NCBI GenBank assembly: GCA_031291295.1
Contig: JARLJI010000204.1
Coordinates: 1-55,461, forward strand
Length of the DNA: 55,461 nucleotides
Direction of reading: 5' to 3'
Source: Rhodoferax sp.
GTDB lineage: Bacteria > Pseudomonadota > Gammaproteobacteria > Burkholderiales > Burkholderiaceae_C
Part shown: piece after piece, positions 42,142-50,763 of the stretch
Position numbering within the stretch: position 1 is the first letter of the stretch
Layout of the letters: every line of letters begins with the position of its first letter
The notes under the pieces: generated by a model
Seen by the model: the letters and a program-made list of their open reading frames with translations, nothing else
The model's database searches: none
Told to the model about the DNA's origin: nothing
Program-made: the position numbers and the translations under genes

Positions 42142-43317
42142 CTACAGTTTCGCGAGACGCTCCAGTGCCAGATGGAGTGTTTCGTCCTTCTTGGCAAAGC
42201 AAAAGCGCACGACGCGCTGATCGAACCCGTTGCCGTAGAAGGCGGACAGCGGAATGGCCGCCACGCCGATCTCGGTGGTGAGCCACTTGCAGAATTCAGC
42301 CTCATTCAGGTCGCTCACGGCCGAGATATCGACGCACTGGAAGTAGCTGCCCTCGCTGGGCAGCAGCTTGAACCTGGTGCGCTTCAAGCCTTCGCGGAAC
42401 AGGTCGCGTTTGCGCTGATAGAAGGCGGGTAGCTCCAGATAAGGCTTGGGGTCGGCCATGTAGGCCGCCAGCCCGTATTGCATCGGCGTGTTGACGGTGA
42501 ACACGGTGAACTGGTGCACCTTGCGGAACTCGGCGGTGAGTGGCGCGGGCGCCGCCACGGTGCCCACCTTCCAGCCTGTGACGTGGTAGGTCTTGCCGAA
42601 GCTGGAGATGATGAAGGCGCGCGCCGCCAGGCCGGGAAAGCGCGCCACGCTCTGGTGCTCGGCGGGCGCGTACACCATGTGTTCGTACACCTCGTCGCTG
42701 ATCAGCAGCACGTCGGTCGGCGCCAGAATGTCCTGCAGTTTGAGCATGTCGTCCCGCGTCCAGACGGTGGCGCTCGGGTTGTGCGGCGAGTTGATCAGGA
42801 TGGCGCGGGTGTTGGCGTTGACGGCGGCCGCGATCCTGTCGAAATCGGGGCGGAACGTGCCGGGCGTCAGGGGCACCCGCACCACGACGCCACCGGCCAG
42901 CTCGATGTTGGGCACGTAGCTGTCGTAGCAGGGCTCCAGCACGATGACTTCGTCGCCGGGATGCACCACGGCCAGGATGGCGGTGATGATCGCCTGCGTG
43001 GCGCCGGCCGTGACGGTGATTTCGCTGGCCGCATCGTAGTCGCGGCCGTTGTACGGGCCATGCAGGGTCCTGATTTTTGCGGCGACGGCCTCGCGCAGCA
43101 CCGGCACGCCGGGCATCGGCGGGTACTGGTTGAGGCCGCGCGTCATGGCATCGGTGACGGCGTGCACCAGCCTGGGGTCGCAATCGAAATCCGGAAAGCC
43201 CTGCCCGAGGTTGACCGCGCCGCTTGCTGTAGCCAGGCCCGACATGACGGTGAAGATGGTGGTGCCGACGGCGGGCAGCTTGGTCTCAATAAGAGGAGTT
43301 CGTTCGGTCATGGTCAT
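42142..43317 (-). CDS. pyridoxal-phosphate aminotransferase (methionine aminotransferase type)
   Basis: A 391-residue fold-type I aminotransferase close to YbdL/MtnE-type methionine aminotransferases. Motifs are VNLGQGFPDFDCDP, NQYPPMPGVPVLREAV, TVTAGATQAIITA, ILINSPHNPSATVW, LISDEVYEHMVY and the PLP lysine in SSFGKTYHVTGWKVG. It probably transaminates methionine and aromatic amino acids, for example in methionine salvage. It is upstream of nothing on the same strand with short spacing, so it appears monocistronic. Confidence 0.92.
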   Translation of the reverse strand: MTMTERTPLIETKLPAVGTTIFTVMSGLATASGAVNLGQGFPDFDCDPRLVHAVTDAMTRGLNQYPPMPGVPVLREAVAAKIRTLHGPYNGRDYDAASEITVTAGATQAIITAILAVVHPGDEVIVLEPCYDSYVPNIELAGGVVVRVPLTPGTFRPDFDRIAAAVNANTRAILINSPHNPSATVWTRDDMLKLQDILAPTDVLLISDEVYEHMVYAPAEHQSVARFPGLAARAFIISSFGKTYHVTGWKVGTVAAPAPLTAEFRKVHQFTVFTVNTPMQYGLAAYMADPKPYLELPAFYQRKRDLFREGLKRTRFKLLPSEGSYFQCVDISAVSDLNEAEFCKWLTTEIGVAAIPLSAFYGNGFDQRVVRFCFAKKDETLHLALERLAKL

Positions 43318-43365
43318 AAGTCGCGCATGGGGCCGAGGATATGCCCCGCAAGCCTAGAATGTTGA

Positions 43366-43400
43366 GGACAGAGCTACGCGCTACGCGCTCCGGTCTGTCC
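43366..43400 (-). terminator. stem-loop after cysB
   Basis: GGACAGA (43366-43372) and TCTGTCC (43394-43400) flank a GC-rich tract with a repeated CTACGCG unit. It lies about 10 bases past the cysB stop on the minus strand. No T-run follows, so its role as terminator is uncertain. Confidence 0.4.
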
Positions 43401-43409
43401 CGCAAAGTC

Positions 43410-44363
43410 TCACAACTCATAGTCATTCACATGGCCGGTCATGGCCTTGGCAATGAGGTTGCGATCGAGCCGGTCGCTCAGCAACTCGGCAAACTTGAAA
43501 ACGAAATCGCGCAGATAGGCGCTGCGCTTGAAGGCGACGCGCGCCACATTTTGCCCGAACAGCAGCCCGACGGGGCGCACCACCAGATCGGCGTCGGCGC
43601 CGCTGGCGGCAACGTCGCGCACCGCCATTTCGGCCACGATGCCGATGCCCAGACCGAGCCGCACGTAGGTCTTGATGACGTCGGAGTCGATCGCCTCGAG
43701 CGCGATGCGCGGCTGCAATTTACGCTGGGCAAAGGCGTGATCGATCTTGGTGCGTCCGGTGAAGGAGGGGTGGTAAGTGATGATGGGTTCTTGCGCGATG
43801 TCTTCGAGCGTGAGGCGCTCCTTTTTGGCCAGCGCATGGCTGGCGGGCATCACCACGACGTGCTGCCATTCGTAGCAGGGCAGGGTGATCAGCTCGGGAT
43901 AGTCCGCCAGGGATTCGGTGGCGACGCCGATCTCGGCCACCTCATCGATCAGCATCCTGGCCACCTCGGCGGGCGTGCCCTGGTGCAGGCTGATGTTGAC
44001 CTTGGGATAGACCTCGCGCAGTTTGGCCACCGGCACCGGCAGCACATAGCGTGCCTGCGTGTGGGTGGTGGCGATGCTGAGCGTGCCGCTGTCCTCGGCG
44101 CTGAATTGCTCACCGATGCGCTTGAGGTTGCCCACCTCGCGCATGATGACCTCGATGCTCCTGAGCACGTGCTGGCCCGGCTCGGTGATGCGTTTCAGGC
44201 GCTTGCCATGGCGTGCAAAGATCTCAATGCCGAGTTCTTCCTCCAACTCGATAATGGCCTTGGACACGCCGGGCTGCGAGGTATGAAGGGCCTTGGCCGC
44301 TTCGGTCAGGTTCAGGTTGCGGCGCGCGGCCTCCTGGACAAAGCGGAATTGATGTAGATTCAT
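43410..44363 (-). CDS. cysB: LysR-type sulfur regulator CysB/Cbl
   Basis: A 317-residue LysR regulator with the CysB signature: MNLHQFRFVQEAARRNLNLT, AAKALHTSQPGVSKAIIELEEELG, RHGKRLKRITEPGQ and ATTHTQARYVLP. The C-terminal part resembles the CysB effector domain that binds N-acetylserine or sulfate. It should activate the tauE-cysI-cysHDN operon of this window when sulfur is limiting. Cbl is a close alternative. A chelatase gene that helps make siroheme lies 51 bases upstream on the same strand. Confidence 0.93.
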   Translation of the reverse strand: MNLHQFRFVQEAARRNLNLTEAAKALHTSQPGVSKAIIELEEELGIEIFARHGKRLKRITEPGQHVLRSIEVIMREVGNLKRIGEQFSAEDSGTLSIATTHTQARYVLPVPVAKLREVYPKVNISLHQGTPAEVARMLIDEVAEIGVATESLADYPELITLPCYEWQHVVVMPASHALAKKERLTLEDIAQEPIITYHPSFTGRTKIDHAFAQRKLQPRIALEAIDSDVIKTYVRLGLGIGIVAEMAVRDVAASGADADLVVRPVGLLFGQNVARVAFKRSAYLRDFVFKFAELLSDRLDRNLIAKAMTGHVNDYEL

Positions 44364-44414
44364 AACGAATTTCAGCTAGCAATGAAATTTATTATGCCGC
44401 AAAGATATATCAAA

Positions 44415-44783
44415 TCATTGGAAAAGTGCGATTTGGGCCATCAACTCAATCAACCGGGCGTCCTCGCCGATGGCGGGCTGCAACGTCAACTCAATGTGGG
44501 GATGTCGGGCTTTGAGTTCCGCGACCAGCCGCGGCAGGTCGTCCCGCACATGTTGGCCGACACCCAGAAACATCGGCACCACGTGGACCCGGTGGGCACC
44601 CTGCGCCAATAGCTGCGCCGTAGCGGTAGCCAGGTCGGGCTCCGTCAACTCAAGGTATGCGCAGCTCACCAGCACCTGCGCGTCACGCTCGCGAATGCGC
44701 GCCGCCACGCGCTCGATGGGCTGGCGCCACAGCGGATCGCGCGAGCCATGCGCGAACAGCACGACGCCCCGGGTTGCGGCCAT
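44415..44783 (-). CDS. cbiX: CbiX/SirB-like sirohydrochlorin chelatase
   Basis: A 122-residue small CbiX-type chelatase: GVVLFAHGSRDPLWRQPIER, CAYLELTEPDLATA, VHVVPMFLGVGQHVRDDLP. It inserts metal into sirohydrochlorin; near cysB and with a siroheme-dependent CysI in the genome, iron for siroheme is more likely than cobalt (inference). ATG 44781-44783 is chosen as the conserved start of the fold. It follows lptG by eight bases and lies before cysB. Confidence 0.9.
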   Translation of the reverse strand: MAATRGVVLFAHGSRDPLWRQPIERVAARIRERDAQVLVSCAYLELTEPDLATATAQLLAQGAHRVHVVPMFLGVGQHVRDDLPRLVAELKARHPHIELTLQPAIGEDARLIELMAQIALFQ

Positions 44784-44791
44784 GGTGAGCG

Positions 44792-45913
44792 TTACCTTCG
44801 CAATACCAGCCAGCCGAAGGCCCCCAGCGACAGCACCGAGTAAATCAGTCCTGGTGCTGCGGCGGTGAGCCAGGGCCGCCAGTTCTGCAGGTTGCCGAAG
44901 TGGCCGAACAGGTTGTTCAGCAGGAAAAAGCTGATGCCCGTCATGACGCCGATAAAAACGTAGGTCGAGATGCCGCCGGCCCGAAAGTGCAGGTAGGCAA
45001 AGGGCAGCGCCAGCACCACCATGACCAGGCAACTCAGGGGGTAGAACACCTTCTTCCAGAACTCGATCTCGTAGCGCTGCGACGACTGCCCATTGGCCTC
45101 GAGGTGGCGCATGTACTGGAACAGGTCCACGGTGCGCATGCGCTCGGGCTGCAGCAGTGCCACCGACACCATCTCGGACGTGATGGTGCTGGGCCAGCGC
45201 AGGGAGGGTTCAAGGCTGCGGGTCACGCTGTCCGGTTTTGCCGACGTCCCCGCGTCCAGCTGGGTATTGAAATCGGTCCTGGACACGTCCGTTAGCAGCC
45301 AGTTGCCATCTTTGGCAAAACTACCTTGCGCCGCCTGAATGACCGACAGGAGACGGCCCTGGGCGTCGAATTCCACCACCCGCACGCCGCGCATGCTGCC
45401 GTCGGGCAGCAGCGAGCGCACGTTGACCGAATAGGAGTCGTTGCCCTGCTTCTCTTTCAGCCACGCCCCCGTCTGTCCGACCGTGATTTGCCCGAGATAG
45501 CGCGAACGCAGCAGCTGACCCGCGCGGTCGGCTGCCGGCGCCACATAGTCGCCAACGGCAAACGTAAACAGCACGAACATCAGCCCCAGTCCGACCAGTA
45601 TTTGCAGTGCCCGCCACGGACCCAGGCCGCTGGTACGCAGAATCGTGAACTCGGAGCTCTGGGCCATGCGGGCCATGACGAAGATCGTTCCGATGAGCAC
45701 GGTAATCGGCAGCAGGTCGTACAAGCGGCTGGGAGACTCCAGCAGCACCACAACCAGCGCGTATTTCAGGGGATAGCCGCCGGCCACGCCCTGGTTGACC
45801 GAGCGCAACTCATCGACAAAGTCAAAAAAGAAAAACAGGGACAGAAACCCCAGTGTGACAAACGCGACCGACACCAGCACGTCGGCGTGGACCATGCGCC
45901 GCACCGTTCTCAC
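44792..45913 (-). CDS. lptG: LPS export ABC transporter permease LptG
   Basis: A 373-residue inner-membrane permease of the LptBFG complex that extracts lipopolysaccharide for transport to the outer membrane. There are three N-terminal and three C-terminal helices around a periplasmic beta-jellyroll. The start resembles the family (VRTVRRMVHADVLVSVAFVT, FFFFDFVDEL). GTG 45911-45913 is preferred: it overlaps the lptF stop by four bases (GTGA) and gives normal length, while the longer frame is antisense to pepA-side sequence and not conserved. Confidence 0.94.
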   Translation of the reverse strand: MRTVRRMVHADVLVSVAFVTLGFLSLFFFFDFVDELRSVNQGVAGGYPLKYALVVVLLESPSRLYDLLPITVLIGTIFVMARMAQSSEFTILRTSGLGPWRALQILVGLGLMFVLFTFAVGDYVAPAADRAGQLLRSRYLGQITVGQTGAWLKEKQGNDSYSVNVRSLLPDGSMRGVRVVEFDAQGRLLSVIQAAQGSFAKDGNWLLTDVSRTDFNTQLDAGTSAKPDSVTRSLEPSLRWPSTITSEMVSVALLQPERMRTVDLFQYMRHLEANGQSSQRYEIEFWKKVFYPLSCLVMVVLALPFAYLHFRAGGISTYVFIGVMTGISFFLLNNLFGHFGNLQNWRPWLTAAAPGLIYSVLSLGAFGWLVLRR

Positions 45914-47031
45914 GCCTTGCCCCCCGCCGCTGGTACGGCTCGACGCTCGCGGCGGCGCAATGCGGCGCGCAGGGTCCAGTTGTTGTGGCGCTTGAGCAGC
46001 CACAGCCAGGCGAGCACAAACGTGCCGCCGTGCGCGGCCAGCATCATGCCGCTGAAGCTGGTTTTTCCGTCGCTGATCCAGCTTTGCCCCAGGTTGAGCA
46101 GGTTGTAGTACGCGACAAAGGCAAAAAAAGCGAACGCCAGGTTGCCGTTACGGCCCATGCGCGGATTGACGCTGGAGACGCCCAGCCCGATGAGCACAAA
46201 ATTGGCGGCGGCCAGGGCCAGCCCGAAGCGGAAAGAGAGCTCCCCAAGATCGTCGGGCGTGGGCTTGCGCATGAGCGTGGCAGTGGACAGGGTCTTGGGC
46301 GGCGCTGCTTCCTGCACCCCCAGCGCTTTTTCGCCAATGCGAATGCCGTACTCCTCGAACTCGCTCAGCGTGATGTCGGGTTTGTCGGTCTCGCTCTCCA
46401 CGCGCTGGCCGTGTTCGAGGATCAGGAAGCGGTCGTTTCCCACGTTGTCAATCCGCCCGCTGCGGGCCGATGTCACGATCTGCTTGTTGTTTTCAGTGTC
46501 GGAAATGAAGATGTTGCTGCCAGCCTTGCCGGTGCCCGTGTTCTTGTCCACGAAAAACACCCGCCGGCCGCCCGCAGACTCCTGAAATTGCCCGGGCACC
46601 ACTCGGTCGAGGTCGCCGCGCGTCTCATAGCGGTCGCGCATGTCCTGGATTTGCTGGTTGGCCCAGGGCCAGACAAATACGGCAAGCAGCGCAATGACAA
46701 TCAAGATCGGCAATGCAAAACGAAGCAACGGCGACAAAAACGACGCCAGCCCGCGCCCGCTGGCAAACCAGATCGCCATTTCGCTGTCGCGGTACATGCG
46801 CGATAGCGTGCTGACGATGGCAATGAACAGGCTCAGCGTCAGGATGGTGGTCAGGTGCCCCAGCACGGTGTAGCCCATGACCATCAGAACGTCCGCGGGG
46901 TTGACGCTGCCGCGCGAGGCTTGGCCCAGTGTGCGAATCAGCATCATGGTCACGACGACGGTGGCCAGCACCACCAGCGTCGCGCCAAAACTGCGCGCCA
47001 GCTCTTTGCGGATCGAGGAATGGAATAACAT
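45910..47031 (-). CDS. lptF: LPS export ABC transporter permease LptF
   Basis: A 373-residue partner of LptG: MLFHSSIRKELARSFGATLVV, TMMLIRTLGQASRGSVNPAD, SLFIAIVSTLSRMYRDSEMA, VWPWANQQIQDMRDRYE, and C-terminal helices with GLGVSSVNPRMGRNG. ATG 47029-47031 fits the family start; the first Met of the longer frame (47052) is inside the pepA side. Only 23 bases separate it from the divergent pepA start, so each promoter lies in the other gene's start region. Confidence 0.94.
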   Translation of the reverse strand: MLFHSSIRKELARSFGATLVVLATVVVTMMLIRTLGQASRGSVNPADVLMVMGYTVLGHLTTILTLSLFIAIVSTLSRMYRDSEMAIWFASGRGLASFLSPLLRFALPILIVIALLAVFVWPWANQQIQDMRDRYETRGDLDRVVPGQFQESAGGRRVFFVDKNTGTGKAGSNIFISDTENNKQIVTSARSGRIDNVGNDRFLILEHGQRVESETDKPDITLSEFEEYGIRIGEKALGVQEAAPPKTLSTATLMRKPTPDDLGELSFRFGLALAAANFVLIGLGVSSVNPRMGRNGNLAFAFFAFVAYYNLLNLGQSWISDGKTSFSGMMLAAHGGTFVLAWLWLLKRHNNWTLRAALRRRERRAVPAAGGKA

Positions 47032-47054
47032 CGGTTGGAACGAAAAGCGCAATT

Positions 47055-48566
47055 ATGAACTTTGAACTTAAAACACTTGATTTGGCTGGGGCAGCCCTGG
47101 ATAAATGCGATGCCTTGATCGTGCTGGTCACGCAAACATTCAAGCCCGGCAAGGACGCCTTGACCCAACTGATGGGCGAAGCCCTCAAGGCCGGCGATTT
47201 CGAAACCAAGCCCGGCAAGCTGCTGCAACTCTATCGCTGCCCCGGTATGGCGGCGCCGAGGGTGGTTCTGGCAGGGACGGGCGACGGATCGGCCAGACAA
47301 GTTCGGCAGGCTGTTCAGGCCGCTGTCGGTGCCATCAAGGCAGGGCCGGTCCGGCGCCTGAGCATCTGCTTTGCCGGTGCCACCGCCGAGGTATCGGGCG
47401 CTGCCGTGCGCGCCGCGGTGCTGGCCGCGGCTGATGCCAGCTACGTGTACACCACCACCAAACCCAGTGCCGAGGGCCGGAAAATCGCGCGCGTGCTGCT
47501 GGGCGTGCCGGATGCTGCAGCCGTGAAGGCGGCATTCGAGCACGCAGTGGCGGCGGTGGCGGGGGTCGAACTGACCAAGGAGTGGGCCAACCGGCCGGCC
47601 AACCATGCCACGCCGACCCTGCTGGCGGATGCCGCCAAAGCGCTGGGCAAACTGCCCAGGGTGACGTGCGAAGTGCTGGGTCCCAAAGAGGTGGCCAAGC
47701 TCGGCATGGGGGCGTTTATTGCCGTGGCCAAGGGGTCGGAGGAGCCGCTGCGCTTCATCGTTCTCAAGTACGAAGGCGCGGCCAAATCGCAGACGCCGGT
47801 GGTGCTGGTGGGCAAGGGCATTTCCTTCGACACCGGCGGCATTTCGATCAAACCGGCGTCCGAGATGGACGAGATGAAGTTCGACATGTGCGGCGCGGCC
47901 AGCGTGCTGGGGGTGTTTCGCGCCTTGGCCGAGCTCAAGCCCGCCCTCAACGTAGTGGGCCTGATTGCCGCGTGCGAAAACATGCCGGACGGCCGCGCCG
48001 TGAAACCGGGCGATGTGGTCACCAGCATGAGCGGGCAGACCATCGAAGTGCTGAACACCGACGCCGAAGGGCGCCTGGTGCTGTGCGATGCGCTGACCTA
48101 CGCCGAACGCTTCAAACCCAGGGCGGTCATCGACATCGCCACGCTGACGGGTGCCTGTATTGTGGCGCTGGGCAATGTGCGCAGCGGCCTGTTTTCATCC
48201 GACGAGGCGCTGGCGGCCGCGCTGCTGGCCGCCGGCGAGAGCGCCCTCGACCCGTGCTGGCGCTTGCCGCTGGACGACGAGTACGCAGAGGGCCTGAAAA
48301 CCAACTTCGCCGACGTGGCCAATGTGGCCGGACGCGCCGGCGGAGCCATCACGGCCGCCAAATTCCTGCAGCGTTTCTCGAGCAATTTTGCCTGGGCCCA
48401 TCTGGACATTGCCGGCAGCGCCTGGAAGGGCGGGACCGCCAAAGGTGCGACAGCCCGGCCTGTGGGCCTGCTGCTGGCCTACCTTCTGGGGCAAGTAGAA
48501 AAAGAGGCTGTAGCCCCCGCCAAGCTTTCACGGTTAGCTCCTAAAAAGGTAGCGAAACCGGGTTGA
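47055..48566 (+). CDS. pepA: leucyl aminopeptidase
   Basis: PepA is a di-metal M17 aminopeptidase removing N-terminal Leu and other residues, also known as a DNA-binding protein in E. coli. It has 503 residues. Metal and catalytic residues lie in GKGISFDTGGISIKP, DEMKFDMCGAASVLG and the signature NTDAEGRLVLCDAL. The normal end is around GLLLAYLLGQ; the last ~22 residues (VEKEAVAPAKLSRLAPKKV and AKPG) are encoded by dispersed repeat copy G. ATG 47055 is chosen since homology begins there; the longer frame is lptF antisense. Confidence 0.95.
   Translation: MNFELKTLDLAGAALDKCDALIVLVTQTFKPGKDALTQLMGEALKAGDFETKPGKLLQLYRCPGMAAPRVVLAGTGDGSARQVRQAVQAAVGAIKAGPVRRLSICFAGATAEVSGAAVRAAVLAAADASYVYTTTKPSAEGRKIARVLLGVPDAAAVKAAFEHAVAAVAGVELTKEWANRPANHATPTLLADAAKALGKLPRVTCEVLGPKEVAKLGMGAFIAVAKGSEEPLRFIVLKYEGAAKSQTPVVLVGKGISFDTGGISIKPASEMDEMKFDMCGAASVLGVFRALAELKPALNVVGLIAACENMPDGRAVKPGDVVTSMSGQTIEVLNTDAEGRLVLCDALTYAERFKPRAVIDIATLTGACIVALGNVRSGLFSSDEALAAALLAAGESALDPCWRLPLDDEYAEGLKTNFADVANVAGRAGGAITAAKFLQRFSSNFAWAHLDIAGSAWKGGTAKGATARPVGLLLAYLLGQVEKEAVAPAKLSRLAPKKVAKPG
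48497..48556 (-). repeat. dispersed ~55-bp repeat, copy G (pepA C-terminal end, reverse)
   Basis: Its complement reads GCTACCTTTTTAGGAGCTAAC, then 27 bases (one fewer than the other copies) ending GGGGCTACAGCC, then TCTTTTT. It is translated into the PepA tail as A-PAKLSR-LAPKKVA, the same frame as copy F. Confidence 0.8.
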
Positions 48567-48573
48567 TCGACCG

Positions 48574-49008
48574 ATGACCGAAGTCGCCTTCCACTTCAAC
48601 GCACCCGATAAGGTGGCGTATGCCTGCCGGCTTTTGCGCAAGGCGGTGGGTAGCGGCGCCAAAGTTGTGGTGACGGCAGGACCCGACGAGCTGCAGGTCC
48701 TGGATGTCGCGCTATGGACCTTTTCGCCACTCGAATTCGTGCCGCATTGCCGCGCATCTGCCAATGCGGCGATGCTGGCCGCATCGCCCGTCATGCTGAC
48801 GGACGCGGTGTCTGCCGCACCGCACCAGCAGGTTCTGGTCAACTTGGGAGAGCGGGTGCCGGACGGGTTCGAACGCTTCGAGCGATTGATTGAAATTGTC
48901 GGCATGCAGGATGACGACCGGTTGCAGGCCCGTGCCCGCTGGAAGCATTACGCCGACCGCGGCTATGCCATCACCCGCCACGATCTTGCGCCAGGGAGCC
49001 AGAACTGA
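48574..49008 (+). CDS. holC: DNA polymerase III chi subunit
   Basis: A 144-residue HolC that links the clamp loader to single-strand-binding protein. The family pattern is MTEVAFHFNAPDKVAYACRL, LWTFSPLEFVPHCRA, PHQQVLVNLGERVPDGFERFERLIEIV, ARARWKHYADRGYAITRHDL. It starts eight bases after pepA, the usual order in Burkholderiales, and its stop overlaps the next gene by one base (TGATG). Confidence 0.94.
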   Translation: MTEVAFHFNAPDKVAYACRLLRKAVGSGAKVVVTAGPDELQVLDVALWTFSPLEFVPHCRASANAAMLAASPVMLTDAVSAAPHQQVLVNLGERVPDGFERFERLIEIVGMQDDDRLQARARWKHYADRGYAITRHDLAPGSQN

Positions 49009-49358
49009 TGTCCAGAGCCGCCCGGACTCCGCCGCGCTACGTCCCGACGCTGACGGAGATCGTGACCCCGGTGGCAGAACCCGCACCAGATTGGGTTGCC
49101 GATGTGCCGGTGCTCCCGGATGAGGTGACCGAGCCTGAATCGTTCAGTTCGATGCAGGAGCAGATCGTCCACCGGGTCATGCAACGCGTGAATGTCCTGG
49201 TCGAACAGCGGTTGCTCGAGGCCATAACCACCGTGGTGCAGCAGCACACCCGGTCCCTGGAGCCGCTCCTGCGCGAAGAAATTGAATCGGTGGTGCGGCA
49301 ATCGGTGTCCGAGGCGGTCGCGGAAGAGCTGGCCATAGGCAGTTCGGCCGGAATATGA
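49008..49358 (+). CDS. hypothetical protein following holC
   Basis: A 116-residue acidic protein. It has a proline-rich N-terminal half and a helical C-terminal half (EQIVHRVMQRVNVLVEQRLL, LLREEIESVVRQSVSEAV) that looks amphipathic. It is coupled to holC by a one-base overlap. Proteins of this shape follow holC in related Burkholderiales; the function is not known to me. Confidence 0.75.
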   Translation: MSRAARTPPRYVPTLTEIVTPVAEPAPDWVADVPVLPDEVTEPESFSSMQEQIVHRVMQRVNVLVEQRLLEAITTVVQQHTRSLEPLLREEIESVVRQSVSEAVAEELAIGSSAGI

Positions 49359-49522
49359 CGGCGAGGCCGCTTTGTCGCATAGGCGAAACGATAGGTACAG
49401 GGTAAACCCGCCATGACCCATGACCTAGCGTGTTCCCTCTGGTTCTGGCGCAAAAATTGCGATATCTTCGCGGCCGTTGAGGCATAAATTCTCATCTCAA
49501 CTTTTTTCAACTGGAGCTTTCT
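49359..49522 (+). other. control region of the LivK-like gene
   Basis: This 164-base region has no gene. CTGGAG at 49511-49516 is the ribosome binding site for ATG 49523. I see no clear promoter. Confidence 0.4.
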
Positions 49523-50656
49523 ATGCAAATGAAACTGAAATTGACCGTGGCCGCTACCGTGGCTGCTGTTGCCGGTCTGGCCTGTGCACAAGATGTGCAA
49601 GTCGTGAAAATCGGCTCCGTCGCGCCAATGTCCGGCAGCCAGGCCCACTACGGCAAGGACAACGCGAACGGCGTGCTGATGGCGGTCGATGACCTGAACA
49701 AGGAAAACATTGTGATCGGGGGCAAGAAGATCAAATTCGAAGCTCAGGTCGAAGACGACGCTGCCGATCCCAAACAGGGCACGGCCGTGGCGCAAAAGCT
49801 GTGCGACAGCAAGGTCGCTGGCGTGGTGGGTCATCTGAACTCGGGCACGACCATTCCCGCCTCCAAAATCTACAGCGACTGCGGCATTCCGATGATCACC
49901 GGCGCGGCGACCAATCCCAGCTTGATGAAGCCGGGTTACAAAACCTCGTTCCGCATCATCGCCAATGACAATGCCCTGGGTGCTGGTCTGGCGTTCTACG
50001 CCGCCGACTCGCTCAAACTGAAGAAAGTGGCCATCATTGACGACCGCACGGCCTATGGCCAGGGTGTTGCCGATGTGTTCAAGAAGACGGCTGTAGCCAA
50101 AGGCATGCAAGTGGTGGACGAGCAGTACACGACCGACAAGGCCACGGACTTCATGGCGATCCTGACCTCCATCAAGTCCAAGTCGCCCGATGCCATCTTC
50201 TACGGTGGCATGGACGCCCAAGCCGGCGCCATGCTGCGTCAAATGGACCAGCTCGGCATGTCCAACGTCAAGTATTTCGGCGGCGACGGCATCTGCACCA
50301 ACGAGATCATCAAGATTGCCGCTGGCGCGAAGAGCCTGGACGGCGTGGTCTGCGCTGAAGGTGGCTCGTCGATTGCGAAGATGCCTGGCGGCACGGCCTG
50401 GAAGAAGCGCTACGACGCCAAGTACCCTGGCGATTTCCAGATCTACAGCCCGTACACCTACGATGCCACGATGGTGCTGGTCGATTCCATGAAGCGTGCC
50501 AACTCCACGGACCCCAAGGTGTACTTGCCGCAAGTGCTGAAGACCGACTACAAGGGCGTGACCTCCACGATCCAGTTTGAACCCAATGGTGAGTTGAAGA
50601 ATCCCTCCATCACGCTGTCCGTCTACAAAGATGGCAAAAAAGTGGCTTTGAACTAA
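49523..50656 (+). CDS. branched-chain amino acid ABC transporter substrate-binding protein
   Basis: A 377-residue LivK-like periplasmic protein. The signal peptide MQMKLKLTVAATVAAVAGLA ends at CAQD. The mature fold has VVKIGSVAPMSGSQAHYGKD, QVEDDAADPKQGTAVAQKLC, VGHLNSGTTIPASKIY and ITGAATNPSLMK, the Leu/Ile/Val-binding family features. It stands alone without liv permeases nearby and is followed by a strong terminator, so it is probably monocistronic and highly expressed, as is common in Comamonadaceae. Confidence 0.94.
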   Translation: MQMKLKLTVAATVAAVAGLACAQDVQVVKIGSVAPMSGSQAHYGKDNANGVLMAVDDLNKENIVIGGKKIKFEAQVEDDAADPKQGTAVAQKLCDSKVAGVVGHLNSGTTIPASKIYSDCGIPMITGAATNPSLMKPGYKTSFRIIANDNALGAGLAFYAADSLKLKKVAIIDDRTAYGQGVADVFKKTAVAKGMQVVDEQYTTDKATDFMAILTSIKSKSPDAIFYGGMDAQAGAMLRQMDQLGMSNVKYFGGDGICTNEIIKIAAGAKSLDGVVCAEGGSSIAKMPGGTAWKKRYDAKYPGDFQIYSPYTYDATMVLVDSMKRANSTDPKVYLPQVLKTDYKGVTSTIQFEPNGELKNPSITLSVYKDGKKVALN

Positions 50657-50675
50657 TCATTCAAGCGCCCTCAAG

Positions 50676-50704
50676 AAAAAAGCCACCTCGCGGTGGCTTT
50701 TTTG
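50676..50704. terminator. Rho-independent terminator after the LivK-like gene
   Basis: AGCCACC-TCGC-GGTGGCT is flanked by A-runs and T-runs on the two sides, 20 bases after the stop, so it can serve both the LivK-like gene and the convergent permease operon. Confidence 0.93.
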
Positions 50705-50763
50705 TTACCGGCTCCGCTGACGGGGGGAGCTTGACTTTTGGGCTGGAGGCATGGGCAGTGCTA

